A stretch of 64,000 nt of DNA, from the NCBI GenBank assembly GCA_958496175.1, contig OY292280.1, forward strand, positions 4,712,001 to 4,776,000. Direction: 5' to 3'. The notes beneath the pieces were generated by a model that did not search any database, was not told the DNA's origin, and worked only from the letters and a program-made list of their open reading frames with translations. A program made the position numbers and the translations under genes. The DNA is from Sisyra terminalis. Lineage: Eukaryota > Arthropoda > Insecta > Neuroptera > Sisyridae. Every line of letters begins with the position of its first letter. The stretch's first letter is position 1. Below are positions 24,843-36,188 of this stretch, in pieces.

Positions 24843-25760
24843 TGATGCAGTGTATACAATATATAAAATATATTACAGTCCAATTTATGTAGTATAATTT
24901 AACATAATAATATACAAATTTAATATAATAATATATAAACTTAATTTAATAATATATAAAAATCATACCACCAACATAAATTTGAACAGAAGTTCAAACA
25001 AAAATATTCGTGACGTATTGCCCAGATACGTATTTCGATTACCAAGCAAGCTTCAGCAGTGATCATCAAGTAGTTTGGATCACTCCGTTACTGCTTTGTG
25101 ATGATTCATCAATGGCCAGATTTATTTGCGAATTAAATCAAAAACAAAGTAGCAAATGCAACGTTGCCAGATTTGATGGTTCTAAAATTTCGACATGAGC
25201 CCAAAACTGAATGTTAATACTTCTAATAGCCACAAGTATACATTAGATTGGCACAATCTTGCAACGTCTCTATTTTTGTTGTTAAGTATGGTCGATTATT
25301 CGCGAATTTAATTAGCCCAAAAAAAATAAATAAATAGAGAATGATACGTTGTTAGATTGTACCATGTATACAATATATAAAATATATTGCGCTCTAATTT
25401 ATGTAGTTTAATTTAATATAATAATATATAAAAATCATACCATAAACATAAATTTGAACAGAAGTTCAAACAAAAATATTTGTGACGTATAGCCCAGATA
25501 TGTATTTCGATTGTCAAGCAATCTTCCTCCATCAAGTGAATTATCACAAAGCAGTTACGGAGTGATCCAAACTACTTGATGACCACTGATGAAGATTGCT
25601 TGGCAATCGAAATACGTACTTTGAACTTCTGTTCAAATTTATGTTGGTGGTATGATTTTTATATATTATTATATTAAGTTTATATATTATTATGTTAAAT
25701 TATACTACATATGTTGGACTGCAATATATTTTATATATTGTATACACAGTATAACTGTTC
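24843..25760. mobile_element. Composite of two family E foldback elements with family A fragments
   Basis: Left ends GTATACAATATATAAAATAT lie near 24853 and 25367. The common right end, its complement, is near 25745. Between 25113 and 25365 sit MITE A-like pieces (GCAACGTTGCCAGAT). The inner palindrome has ACGTATTTCGATT. Confidence 0.65.
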
Positions 25761-25857
25761 AAAGTCAACGAAAAAATCTTATTTTGATGTTGATGCATTT
25801 TTATTGAGAGTTTTACCGTTTGGGATATGGTAAAAATGGTGTTTATGTCCAAAGAGC

Positions 25858-26011
25858 CAAGGTTTATAAAATACACAGGTGGCCTCATGCGCCACGTGAC
25901 GTATCCAGAAGAAATTCGTACATATCTTCAGACTGATTCAAATTTCAAAATTCTTCGTATGACGTCATTTTTTTTTTCTAATAGGGCAACCTGTGTAATT
26001 TATAAATTTTG
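25858..26011. mobile_element. Mutator-like MITE, family C
   Basis: Ends AAGGTTTATAAAATACACAG and CTGTGTAATTTATAAA. Duplicated target CAAAGAGC(C) precedes 25858 and follows 26011. Confidence 0.85.
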
Positions 26012-26019
26012 CAAAGAGC

Positions 26020-28736
26020 CGCATGCGGCTCGCGAGTCGCTCCTGCCGACCGTTGTGTTCGACTAACAGGAAAGTCAAATTAGAAATAAAAATTGTTGTT
26101 TAATTTGCGAAATATTGATGAAAAGAAGATAAATATCGATGGATTTTACTTACTAAATTAATTACGTTATTCTGAATGAATGAAAATAGAGAGGTGCGGA
26201 GGGGTAATGAGTGGAGGAATCAAAAGATACGAGTAGGTAAAAATGATTCGATCAAGTCGAGAATATCATAATGGTTATGACATCGCATTAGAGAAATTTA
26301 TGCGTTAATCGATACATTTCTCTTTCGATGTTAGTTGCTTTCTCAACAATCAGCAGTTACTTCATTCATGACCCAAAAAACGGACTTCACTTGAAACCGC
26401 GCGAAAGTTCAAACCGAAAATTTCGAGCAAACAATTAAAGCCATCGAGGACCGTTTGCTCGAAAAATTCAACACTCGGCCGCATGGAAAAAAAATCTATT
26501 TCTTGTACAATGGTTTAATTGACCTCAAAAAGAAATTTATTACCATAGAAAGTCGAACAGTGTTATATCATCGTATAATAACTTTTTTATTTCTCTTTCT
26601 TTCGTTTAACTATTACGATCTTTTACTTTCTATAAAATGCCTGCGGCATACTGAAGAAATATTTAACACAACGAAAATGCGTCCATTCAAAAAGCTTTCA
26701 AACTCTCCATTTCTTCGTGGTTTTCGAACGACCAAAAGAATTTCACGACTTACTGGTAATTCCGAAAAAATGCTATTGTTTAATTTTATCATTATTGACG
26801 AATTTCAACAAGAAATATCTATATGTGAATATCCAGTTTTCAAGTGGATATATAATCGCTCGATAAATATCGGCTGTTTTTGCCAAATATCTACTTGTTT
26901 CCATATCAGATTTATGAATAATTAACTGGAAAATCTGGAAAAGAATTTATGTAGGAAATCACTCAGGAAAAGAAGGATTTATATAGGAAACCACTTGGGA
27001 AGGTACATGGAGGGATCCACATGGAATTTTTTTATAAGGGGGACATTTCACCTATTTTAATCAAGAAGACTCTTTGTGTTAAATAAAGAATACCCTTAAA
27101 TGAACTTTTCTTTAAATCATTTGATATATTTTGGATTACATCCACAAGGTATGTGGATTTTTTTTTCATGAAATATATTGTAGACTAAATTCTGTAGGTA
27201 ACATACAAATTACATTTTACATTACGAAATCGTTTTATATTTCCCTTTTTAATCATGTGTCCAGATCAACAAGAACCAGCAATCCTCGACTTCTGAATCT
27301 GCAATTGAAACTTTTAAATAAAATTATTTTAAAATTTCTTTTAAAATGTCTGCATTGGTAATGCAAACGCTGTAATCGTACTTTTATAATATCAAGGTTA
27401 ACCATATTCATTGAAACTGATTTTAAACATTAGATTGAAAAGTGAAACGGCTGAAGAATAATTTCCCCATTCACCCAAAGGAAAAAAATGAGAATTATAT
27501 TAGAAATTAATTCGATAGGATAAGATTGCAGTACTGTACTGGGGATGAATTCTTCATTTGTAATAGGTATTTGTATTTTATGATAGAAATGGAGAAACAA
27601 TTCTTGAAGAAGAAATTGATCAAGTGGTTAGAGAATAATAAAAAAAAATGAATAAATGCAAGTATGTGTATTTAAGTATGTTTTACACCTGGCAGCACAT
27701 TATACTTGCTTTGTGTCCTCGAGACTAATTTTACCTGTAAAGAACATTAAATAAAAAAAGAAGGGAAAAAACTATTCAAGGTCCACTCGCGCTTTATAGA
27801 GAAGTGAAAGTGGTCTTGGCTGAGTTAGTATTTCAAGCAATCAACTATAGCCTATAATCGGCCCCACATCCTTCTTTTTGCTTCCATAAATCCAAAAATC
27901 CAACGGCAAATGCCCGCAATAGGTACAGATACCGAACTATCCATCGAGATAGGCAACCCGCGTGTCATCTACGTCACTGTTGCTCTAAAAATACATTTCG
28001 CCATTTGTCGATCGAACAAAATCAAAAATCATCAACAAAAACAATAAAAACCTGTTTCAGAAACGATGCAGACGATTCAGACCATTCAGACAATCGATTT
28101 TTTTCTTCAAATTTGAAACTTTTCAAGTAGCGCGACCAGTGCCATCTATGTGCCAACATATCAACATTACCAACCACTAGTTCCAATTTAAAATTTGAAC
28201 TTATTTGAAACTCATCATACAATAAAACTAAATTAATAGAACAAAAATTTTGTTATAAATAAAAAAAAAACAAATTTAAAATCAAACAAGAACAATTATT
28301 TTCACAAATTGTGTCAAGATCCAAAGGAAAATACAATTTTTTAAAAAAAAGTAAACTTAATTTTTAAAACACGGACTTGCACGAAGGTGCATGAATTTTA
28401 TTCGGTTATACGAATCGTTTGCAATCAACGACATGTAAAAATGATTGATCAATTTGAAATGAGTTTTCAAATTCATGAAAAGAAAAAAAAATATGTAAAT
28501 CAAAGTTTCAATTGATAAAATATCATCCAACAAAAAAATTGTTAATATACAAACGTTGCTTTTCACCGTGTTTCTTTATATTACAATCGAAATAACCCCT
28601 TCATGTATTTATGTCGATGATACAATTGTCAAACTGTCAAGCGCAATAGCACAAGGGATACACGCCAATTGTCATGTAAATAAATAAATCAAAATGATTT
28701 TTAAAACAAACATTTTCAACAAATAAATCGTCAACA
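26020..28736. other. Upstream region of the Ryk-type gene
   Basis: No repeat family was recognised here, unusual for this window. A 156-codon open stretch (26455-26925, +) starts with TTG and has no motif I know. GC-richer patches at 26170-26460 and 27780-28000 could be regulatory or non-coding first exons. Confidence 0.35.
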
Positions 28737-31700
28737 ATGAAATCGAATTATTTATTAATTTTTATAAGTATAATTTCAACTCATTTAGTTAGTGCCAGTT
28801 TAAATATTTACTTAAACCAAAACGAAGTGAAACGCACCTTAGGTACTCAATAAAAGTTTACCAAAACTTTAAGTAACTATTTTTAATTTCAGGACTTGCT
28901 GCTGAATTATATTATGTGAGGGATGGAACTGTTAATTCTCATGCCCTACAGTCAACAATTCCGATTTCTCCACATGTCGAAATCCTCTTCATAACATGGC
29001 AAAGTCTCACGGGACGAGCGGTAATTCAGTCTTTAGTGATACCCATTAGTAGAATATTAATTGATTCTAGTAAATCGAATTAATTTTTTGAGTAAAGGAT
29101 TGGAACAATTTTATATGTACTTTCATTTGGGGGGATGGGGTAGCACGGTAGTGCCCTCGTCTAGATGAGCCAAAATAAAGTTGGGTATTACATACCTTTC
29201 TTAACTAATTATCTTAATTTTCAATTTTATATAGTATTCAGAGTTTCATTTGTCTAACTGCTATATTTTAGGTGTTATTAATACCACCGGCACACAAAAA
29301 AAAAGCTCTGTACTTTTGAATGGACCTACATAAATCTACGTATTTTGTCCCCCTGAACACGAATTCGGGGTAGGTTTGACCCGTACACCCTCAAAAATTA
29401 GAGAAAACTTTAAAAAACCGAAAAAAATGGTTAAAATCGGCAGTTTTGGTGACATAGAAATTTTTTTCAACTAAACCGACCATGATTTTCATGTTTTTTG
29501 ACCCGCTGAATACAAATTCGAAGTTCATTTAGATCATAAGCTGTTTTAATTGTAAGAAAATTGCAAAAAATCTTTGAAAATTGTGAGAAATTACAGTAAT
29601 TGTGTACAAAAATTGTAAGGAGCTAGATTAATCGTGATTTTCATGTTTTCTAATCCGCATAATATAAATCTTGAAGGTATTCGGTCCAGCCATTCTTAGA
29701 AATCCATGTAAATAGCAAAAAATTCTGAAAATTTCAGAAAAATCAAAGTTCTTGTGATAAATATCAAATTTTTTATGAAATCATAATAAATTTGACATTT
29801 TGGCAAATCTGTTGAGTATAAATTTGAAGTTCATTGATCCGGAATTAAAAAAAAATTTTGTTAATCGTAAAAAATCTATAGAAATAACAAAATCGCGGTT
29901 AGCCAAATAACCTTCAAAAATCATATTCCAGAAATAGAATAATATGCAAAATATCCTTTGTAGAGATTTAAAAGTTTATTTTCGTGATATAATCTCGAAT
30001 TTTAGAACAATAGCCGCAATTTTTTACAATTTTTAAGGGTTTTTTGCAATTTTCTTACAATAAAAACGGCTTATGGACTACATAAACTTCGAATTTGTAT
30101 TCAGCGGATCGAAAAACATGAAAATCATGCTCGGTTTAGTTCAAAAAAAATTCTATGTCACCAAAACTGCCGATTTTAACCATTTTTTTCGGTTTTTTAA
30201 AGTTTTCTCGAATTTTTGAGGGTGTACGGGTCAAACTGACCCCGGATTCGTGTTCAGGGGGTCAAAATACGTAGATTTATGTAGGTCCGGTCAAAAGTAC
30301 AGAGCCCTTTTTTTTTGTGTGGCGGTGTACTTAAAATACGTCGATTTTGTCCTCATCACAGACTTATTTCTAATGTTTTCCTACTATAGCGTTTCATTGA
30401 AATATATTTTATGTTTTTCAGTTACCGTATTCAATTTCGTTGGAGTTATCGAACAATTTAATACTGCAACAACCCCGTTTCAATGTGTCAAACATTGGTC
30501 AAATTCCTACAACACCGGAGACCATCAGCATATTTGTACCATGCACCGGTCAATTTGCTGGCGAAGTGAAAATTTTCATCCATTTCAACATAACTTTCAA
30601 TCGGGCTTCGAATAATATCACATCATTTCATGTGACCCGTAAAAAAATTTGTCTAAAAGCAGATTCCTACAACCTTTTGGCCAATCCCCAACTGATTTTG
30701 GAGCCAAGTTTGAATGAAACGTTATCAACAAATATTTTTTATATTGCCGATGCATGCGCTGGAGTTCTCATTATCATTACAACCCTTTTTGTTTGTTGTT
30801 ACTACATGAAAAATAAAAAAAACCTTAGTCACCATCAACACATTGATCAAGATACAATTCCCAACGAGACGAACCTAACCGGAGCTCGAATTGCCCCTTC
30901 ACATCTCCACCAACTCACTTTCATGTCAACAACTCCGATCCCTCAAAATCTCTTCACAGGCAATTGTCCTTTTGCGCCAAATTCAACGAGTAGCTATTCC
31001 AGTCTTCGACGAGTTCCCGCCTATGCTGTCAACGAAGTTGACAGCAAAGATCTAGAAGAACGAATTGCTACTCTTACTCTTGAAAGGTATCAATTGAATC
31101 CATTTAAAATTTGCATGTTAAGAATACTTTTCCAGGTGTCGGGTTCGATTGAAAAATGTAATATTGGAAGGGACCTTTGGTCGAATTTATCAAGGTACCT
31201 ACACGAACGAAGAAGGTTGCGAGGAGAATATAATAATTAAAACGGTGACCGACCATGCTTCACAAACGCAAATCTCATTGCTAATCCAAGAAGGAATGAT
31301 GATGAATGGTTTTTCGCACAAAAATGTTCTCAGTATCATGGGGGTTTCGGTCGTTAACTATGCTCCGCCATATTTGATTTATCCATACAATGGATACAAA
31401 AACTTGAAAAAATTTCTCCAAAAATGTAAATTATGTGCCGAAGGAGTGGCAAGAACGTTGACGACCCAGGAAGTGATCGATATGGTGTTGCAAGTCGTAC
31501 AAGGAATGCAATATTTACATTCGAAAATGTTAAAACATAAAGATTTGGCTGCTAGAAATTGTGTGTAGGTATTTTCAATATTTTATTTCACTGTTTTAAG
31601 ATTAAGATTGTTTTTTTTTCAATTTTGCAGGGTTGATGATAAGCTTCGAATTCAGATAACCGACAACGCACTATCTCGAGACTTATTTCCAGCCGATTAT

Positions 31701-32202
31701 CATTGTTTAGGCGACAATGAAAATAGACCAATCAAGTGGTTGGCCATAGAAAGTTTGCAGTATAACTTATTTCTGTTCCAATCTGACGTGTGGTCATTTG
31801 GCGTTCTTTTATGGGAATTTATGACTTTAGCTCAGCAACCCTACGTGGAAATCGATCCATTTGAAATGGAAGCCTACTTACGTGACGGATATCGTTTAGC
31901 TCAGCCGGTTAATTGTCCTGATGAACTGTAAATATCTGCTAACACTCAAGTCCCTTTTAGGTCGATATCTGGCAAAGTTGCCTTTTCAATTTTATTTATT
32001 TATTTGCGAATTAGAAATAAAGTAGCAAATGCAACGTTGCCAGATATTTATCGACAAATACAAATGACATTTCTTTCTTTTTTGTTCTAGTTTTGCAGTA
32101 ATGGCTTATTGTTGGGCATTGCGAACTGAAGAACGACCATCATTTAAACAGCTTCAGGTGTGCTTACAAGAATTTTATATGCAGCTGACTAAATATGTAT
32201 AA
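28737..32202 (+). CDS. drl: Ryk/Derailed-family Wnt co-receptor with pseudokinase domain (six exons)
   Basis: Exons are 28737-28842, 28893-29020, 30422-31086, 31136-31564, 31631-31927 and 32091-32202. All junctions are GT-AG and phases agree, giving 578 aa. Residues 1-20 look like a signal peptide. About 21-157 form a WIF (Wnt-binding) domain, with Cys119 and Cys155 as the probable conserved disulfide. A membrane span lies near 186-206. The kinase-like domain runs from about 300 to the end. The nucleotide loop EGTFGRIYQG is at 311-320, the AIK-type lysine is Lys335 and the helix-C Glu is Glu352. The catalytic HRD is HKD (434-436) and DFG is DNA (454-456). Those substitutions mark the RYK/Derailed family, considered catalytically dead or impaired. 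The C-terminus ends KYV, resembling the PDZ-ligand-like end of insect members. Known family members bind Wnt5-type ligands in axon and muscle guidance. Introns 1, 3 and 4 are 49-66 bp, while introns 2 and 5 carry transposons. Family assignment is secure; drl versus its paralogues dnt/Drl-2 is not resolved. Confidence 0.93.
29283..30330. mobile_element. ~1.05 kb foldback element in Ryk intron 2
   Basis: Arms of more than 300 bp are near-mirror images. Outer ends carry GGCACACAAAAAAAAAG and its complement. Further in, CTACATAAATCTACGTATTT mirrors AAATACGTAGATTTATGTAG. It makes up most of the 1401 bp intron. No ORF of note. Confidence 0.88.
31960..32056. mobile_element. Family A-related palindromic fragment in Ryk intron 5
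   Basis: GTCGATATCTGGCAA at the left mirrors GCCAGATATTTATCGAC at the right, with the family core AATGCAACGTTGCCAGAT. It accounts for this intron being longer (163 bp) than its neighbours. Confidence 0.7.
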
Positions 32203-32234
32203 CGCTCAAATGTAATTATTTTTATTTATTTTTT

Positions 32235-32240
32235 AATAAA
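32235..32240 (+). terminator. candidate polyadenylation signal of the Ryk-type gene
   Basis: An AATAAA hexamer lies 33 bp after the stop codon. It sits just before a foldback MITE that begins at about 32247, so the cleavage site may fall inside that element. Confidence 0.5.
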
Positions 32241-32246
32241 AAAGCA

Positions 32247-32457
32247 GACTTAAAGGATGTAAATCCATATACTAATTATTAATTTAGCGACGTTTCGATC
32301 TTTTATTTGGTCTTCATCAGGCTTTTTAATATAAAGTACACAATAAACATCTCAATAACAATGTTAAAAAAATATTAAAAAGCCTGATGAAGACCAAATA
32401 AAATACTGAAATGTCGCTAAATTAATAATTAGTACATGGATTTACATCCTTTAAGTC
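32247..32457. mobile_element. Foldback MITE just downstream of the Ryk gene
   Basis: ACTTAAAGGATGTAAATCCA mirrors TGGATTTACATCCTTTAAGT. Inner parts CCTGATGAAGACC are also inverted. Confidence 0.88.
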
Positions 32458-32698
32458 CACTTTTCTACTAAAAAATAAATAATATTATGTAAATTATGGA
32501 CATAACCAATTATTTTATCGGTAGTTATCTTTTTTTTCGTAAGCGATTTAAAAAAAAAGCATAATCATTCCATTTGAAATCAAACAATGACAAATCAATC
32601 TGCCGTCCAAAAATGATTTTATATATTTTTGAAGTTATACTTCTTTAGGCTTACCATGACAGGTGTTGATTTGGGCTGTAACAAAATGTAATTGCGCA

Positions 32699-33586
32699 TA
32701 TGGGTGATTCTTAGATAACTGTGATTTTTAAAACTCAAAATTTTAAAAAATGAAAAATGCTCTAAAACTTGTGTTCTTGGTACTATTGGTCTTTTATTGT
32801 GCTCAGAATTAAGCCTGGAACGTAGTTCTACTACAACTTCAATAGACATATTAAACATATTATTTATTATTTTTACCATGCTACTGACATCCACGGTACT
32901 GACATTTGAATGTATAATTAATCTAATCTAATTTCCGGCACACAATTAAAATGATTATCCAAATAATTCCGATTTCACATGTAAAAATGAATAAATATTC
33001 AGTACCACGGTACTGACATGTAATTTAATGACTTACCTTTTTAAAAACAAAACAACTTATTTCTGTCATAACGTAGGGACTAAAGTAAACACACAGCTAT
33101 GAAAAGTACACTAATAGTCCTTCTGTAAAATACCACCAGAGCGAGCGAACGAAATCGAATAAAAGATGGCACTTAGGCGGCAAATATTTTGAATTTAAAA
33201 ATTGAATAACATTTCAGGACATAAATCAATGATTATTATTTCTTTCTACCAATCAATATTGGGGTACAATTGCAGCATAATTCGATGAAATATACAATAG
33301 ATTTTAGTTATGAAAACTCAAATTTAGATTATAAGACGAGTCTTTATAGAAATTTATACATTTAGTTTGAAAAACGAAAATCAGACATGCCACGGTACTG
33401 ACATTTTGGGTATATTTCTGTAACTTATTTATAATTTATGAATACTTATGCTTTAATATACAATGTCGAAGGTAAAATACTATCAAATTTATTATATTTA
33501 TAGTTTTCTGATCGAAAAAAATCATGTTGAGTCATAAATAAAGTACTAGACATAAAAAATCACAGCTATCTGAGAATCACCCATAT
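32699..33586. mobile_element. Tc1/mariner-type element remnant with internal 15 bp repeats
   Basis: Inverted ends TGGGTGATTCTTAGATAACT and AGCTATCTGAGAATCACCCA are flanked by TA. CCACGGTACTGACAT occurs three times exactly (32891, 33005, 33390), plus one partial copy at 32880. No intact transposase. Confidence 0.7.
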
Positions 33587-33742
33587 ATCCAACCGGGTAA
33601 CTTCTGTTATATGTAAAACATGGGCTAATTACGCAAGGTTATTTATGTGTTTTTTGGAACCAAAAATAACTTTAATGCTTTGATTTGTGTATTAGTTCGT
33701 GCACCGTTTCCGTTCCTTCCTTTGGGGAACATTACTTTAGAC

Positions 33743-34414
33743 CAGTGGTTCCCAAAGTTGGGTAGGCTTCGACCGTTCTAACTAAAAATTTCCAAATTTG
33801 GTACTCAGCTCTTAACTGTTCTAGAGAAACGAAGGTATCAATAATGTTAAGTGGGTTCGATCCTCGAATCGTTCAAATTTTCAATATTTGGCGATAACGG
33901 ATTTAACTAGCCCTAGAGTCGCTATAGGACCTTAGTAGTTATAAATAACAATTTAAAAAAGTATTTGTTTGATTTTCCAAAAAAAAAAAAAAAAAAACAA
34001 ATTTATTGGCATAATTTAGAAAAACATATTCCATCTCTAGAAGGAAAATGCTAGAGGAAACCGCTCTAGAAAACCTTAATGAACCGCATTTTTGAGAAAA
34101 CCCGCTTTAGTAGATAATTCCGCAACTTCAGTTAATTTCTCCCTTTTTTATATTTTTTCTTTTGTTTTATTTTTTTTTTGTATTGAATTAAAAGTTTAAG
34201 TTTGTTGTTTAAATAAAATTAAAGCAAAATCAGTGAAAGTGATTTAGTTAAAAGAATTAAACCAGCTGCCAAAAACTCGCCAATTCCCCAAATTGTTAAT
34301 GCTTTTAAATATCAAATATTTGATCCTTTTTTTATTCATGTCTTATACAAGGGCGATTCGCTTATTAAAGACTAGTTTAATATTCGCTCACGACTCATCG
34401 TTTGGGAACTTCTG
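33743..34414. mobile_element. hAT-type element with nested SINE fragment
   Basis: CAGTGGTTCCCAAAGTT at the left and TTTGGGAACTTCTG at the right. The 8 bp flanks CTTTAGAC and TTCTAGAC are an imperfect duplication. Confidence 0.65.
33848..33960 (+). mobile_element. SINE, 5' truncated
   Basis: B box GGGTTCGATCCTCG through to the tail; A box absent. It lies inside the hAT-type element. Confidence 0.8.
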
Positions 34415-34578
34415 TTCTAGACAAATGAATTGATTGGACATTGATTGAATTCACATGGAATGACCCCTATAACTGTAACCGCGTTTATTGTTGTGCAATA
34501 AGTGTAAGATGCTCATAATGATATAGAACAATCCTTTTTGTGGATAATTTATTGATTTTAATAACATTAAACTTATAT

Positions 34579-34776
34579 AGTGCAATCTCATTAATCCGGA
34601 ATTATTAAAAACCGGATGGTGCCGGATTATTGGAATGTTCGGATTACTGGATTATAGTGAAAAAGTCATAGGTAATGAATAAAATAAAGCATTTCATAGA
34701 GGGAATAAATGTATGCACAGGTATAGAGGGCCGAGGGAGGCGTGGGCGTAGGGTGCCGGATTAGTGAGATTATACT
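34579..34776. mobile_element. Pogo/Tc-like MITE, family B
   Basis: Both ends recognisable, with a short internal deletion before the right end. Confidence 0.8.
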
Positions 34777-34919
34777 GTGTATATCCATTTCGAAATTAAT
34801 TTTAAAAATGACTTATTTATTTCTTGCCATTTTATGTCTAGTATTAAATATAGTAATTATTAATTAGATTATTGGCGGTTTATGTATCATTTTTGCAGTT
34901 TCTAATTATTAGTGGTTTA

Positions 34920-35109
34920 TTTGACTGACGTCACTTTTAAGTCCGTCAAATCTGGCAATGTTGAATTCGCGATTTCGCGAATATGGAGTAATTGTCTCTT
35001 TTGTGGATAAATTTTCTTTATGTGCCAATTTATTCGTGAATTAAATTGAAAAAAAAAATACAAAATGCAACGTTGCCAGCTTTTGAGTGACCTACAAGAG
35101 ACGTAAGCC
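34920..35109. mobile_element. Divergent family A MITE
   Basis: Core GCAACGTTGCCAGC retained. Outer arms differ (GACGTCACTTTTAAGTC). Confidence 0.65.
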
Positions 35110-35304
35110 AATTCTTGATCAAATTGAAAGGAGAAACCAACAAAATTAGGAGTAATCATATTTTATGTTTTAAACGTTATTTAAGATCTGATTTTTTCTA
35201 AAAGCTAATAAGATTATTAATAATTGAAGTACTGGTTAGAACTTATTGAAAAGTGGTTAGCTACGGGTCCCGAGTTTCGGCCGAAAAGAATAAAGATAAT
35301 ATAT

Positions 35305-35642
35305 AAAAAGGTATTCTAGGTATTCTGAGATGCATGACGGAAAATGTGGCGCCATTACAAATATGTCTGAAGTACTCAAGGTTTGTAAATTACACAGGTT
35401 GCTCCATTAGAAAAAAAACAATGACGTCATACGAAGAATTTTGAAATTGATCAGTCTGAAGATATGTACGAATTTCTTCTGGATACGTCACGTATCCATC
35501 ACATAGCCATGAGGCCACCTGTGTATTTTATAAACCTTGTGAAGTACTAACCTATATTACCACACATAGTACTATAAACACACTTCTGATGGCGCCACAT
35601 GTTGGTATATTTCCCATCATGCATTGCATGATTGGAATACCA
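35305..35642. mobile_element. Family D MITE, interrupted by a family C MITE
   Basis: The halves 35305-35376 and 35540-35642 together match the copies at 8.8 and 40.4 kb (GTGGCGCC, CATGCATTGCATGATTGGAA). Confidence 0.75.
35377..35539. mobile_element. Mutator-like MITE, family C (nested)
   Basis: Perfect 9 bp duplication TGAAGTACT (35368-35376 and 35540-35548). Orientation is opposite to the other copies. Ends CAAGGTTTGTAAATTACACA and TATTTTATAAACCTTG. Confidence 0.92.
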
Positions 35643-35649
35643 TCTGATA

Positions 35650-36188
35650 TATTATCTTGAGACAGTAACAATTTTATTTTTTAAGTATCAATATTAAGGT
35701 TACTACTTTTTTTTCGAAATGAAAAAAAAAATATAACATGATAGATTGAAAAGCACTGATTTAATGAATATATCAAGTAAATATCGACTGACAACTACCT
35801 ACGCATTTTATATAGTACTAAGTTTTAACTTTTTTAATAAATCAATTGTAAGATATTAGGTAAAAGCTGCTAATTAAAATATAACTAAGTTCAAATAATT
35901 TGCATAGTTCAAAAATTGTATTAATTTATGTAAATGTGAATCATTTTTGTGGATAAATTTTGTATTATTACATTGCTTTACTTCCACTTTACAATTAAAT
36001 GAGTCAGAATCGTACCCTTTGGCGATTAACTGACAAAAATTTCAAGGAGGACATTTTTTTCAATATTTTATCAATGTGAATAGATTTGGTTCGGTTGTGA
36101 TTAATGTGGAATTAATTAACTGGAAACCGAATCCAGAAATGTTTAAATATTGTGGATTCTATTTATCCGAAGAACTCAAGTGTGGTGA
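35650..36188. other. AT-rich region upstream of the small gene
   Basis: No repeat family recognised. The last ~150 bp become less AT-rich and may hold the promoter and 5' leader of the small gene. Confidence 0.35.

Noticed and set aside
26455..26925. 156-codon ORF upstream of the Ryk-type gene
   Set aside because: Non-ATG start, AT-driven composition (Ile/Phe/Lys rich), no motif. An internal exon cannot be excluded but nothing supports it.
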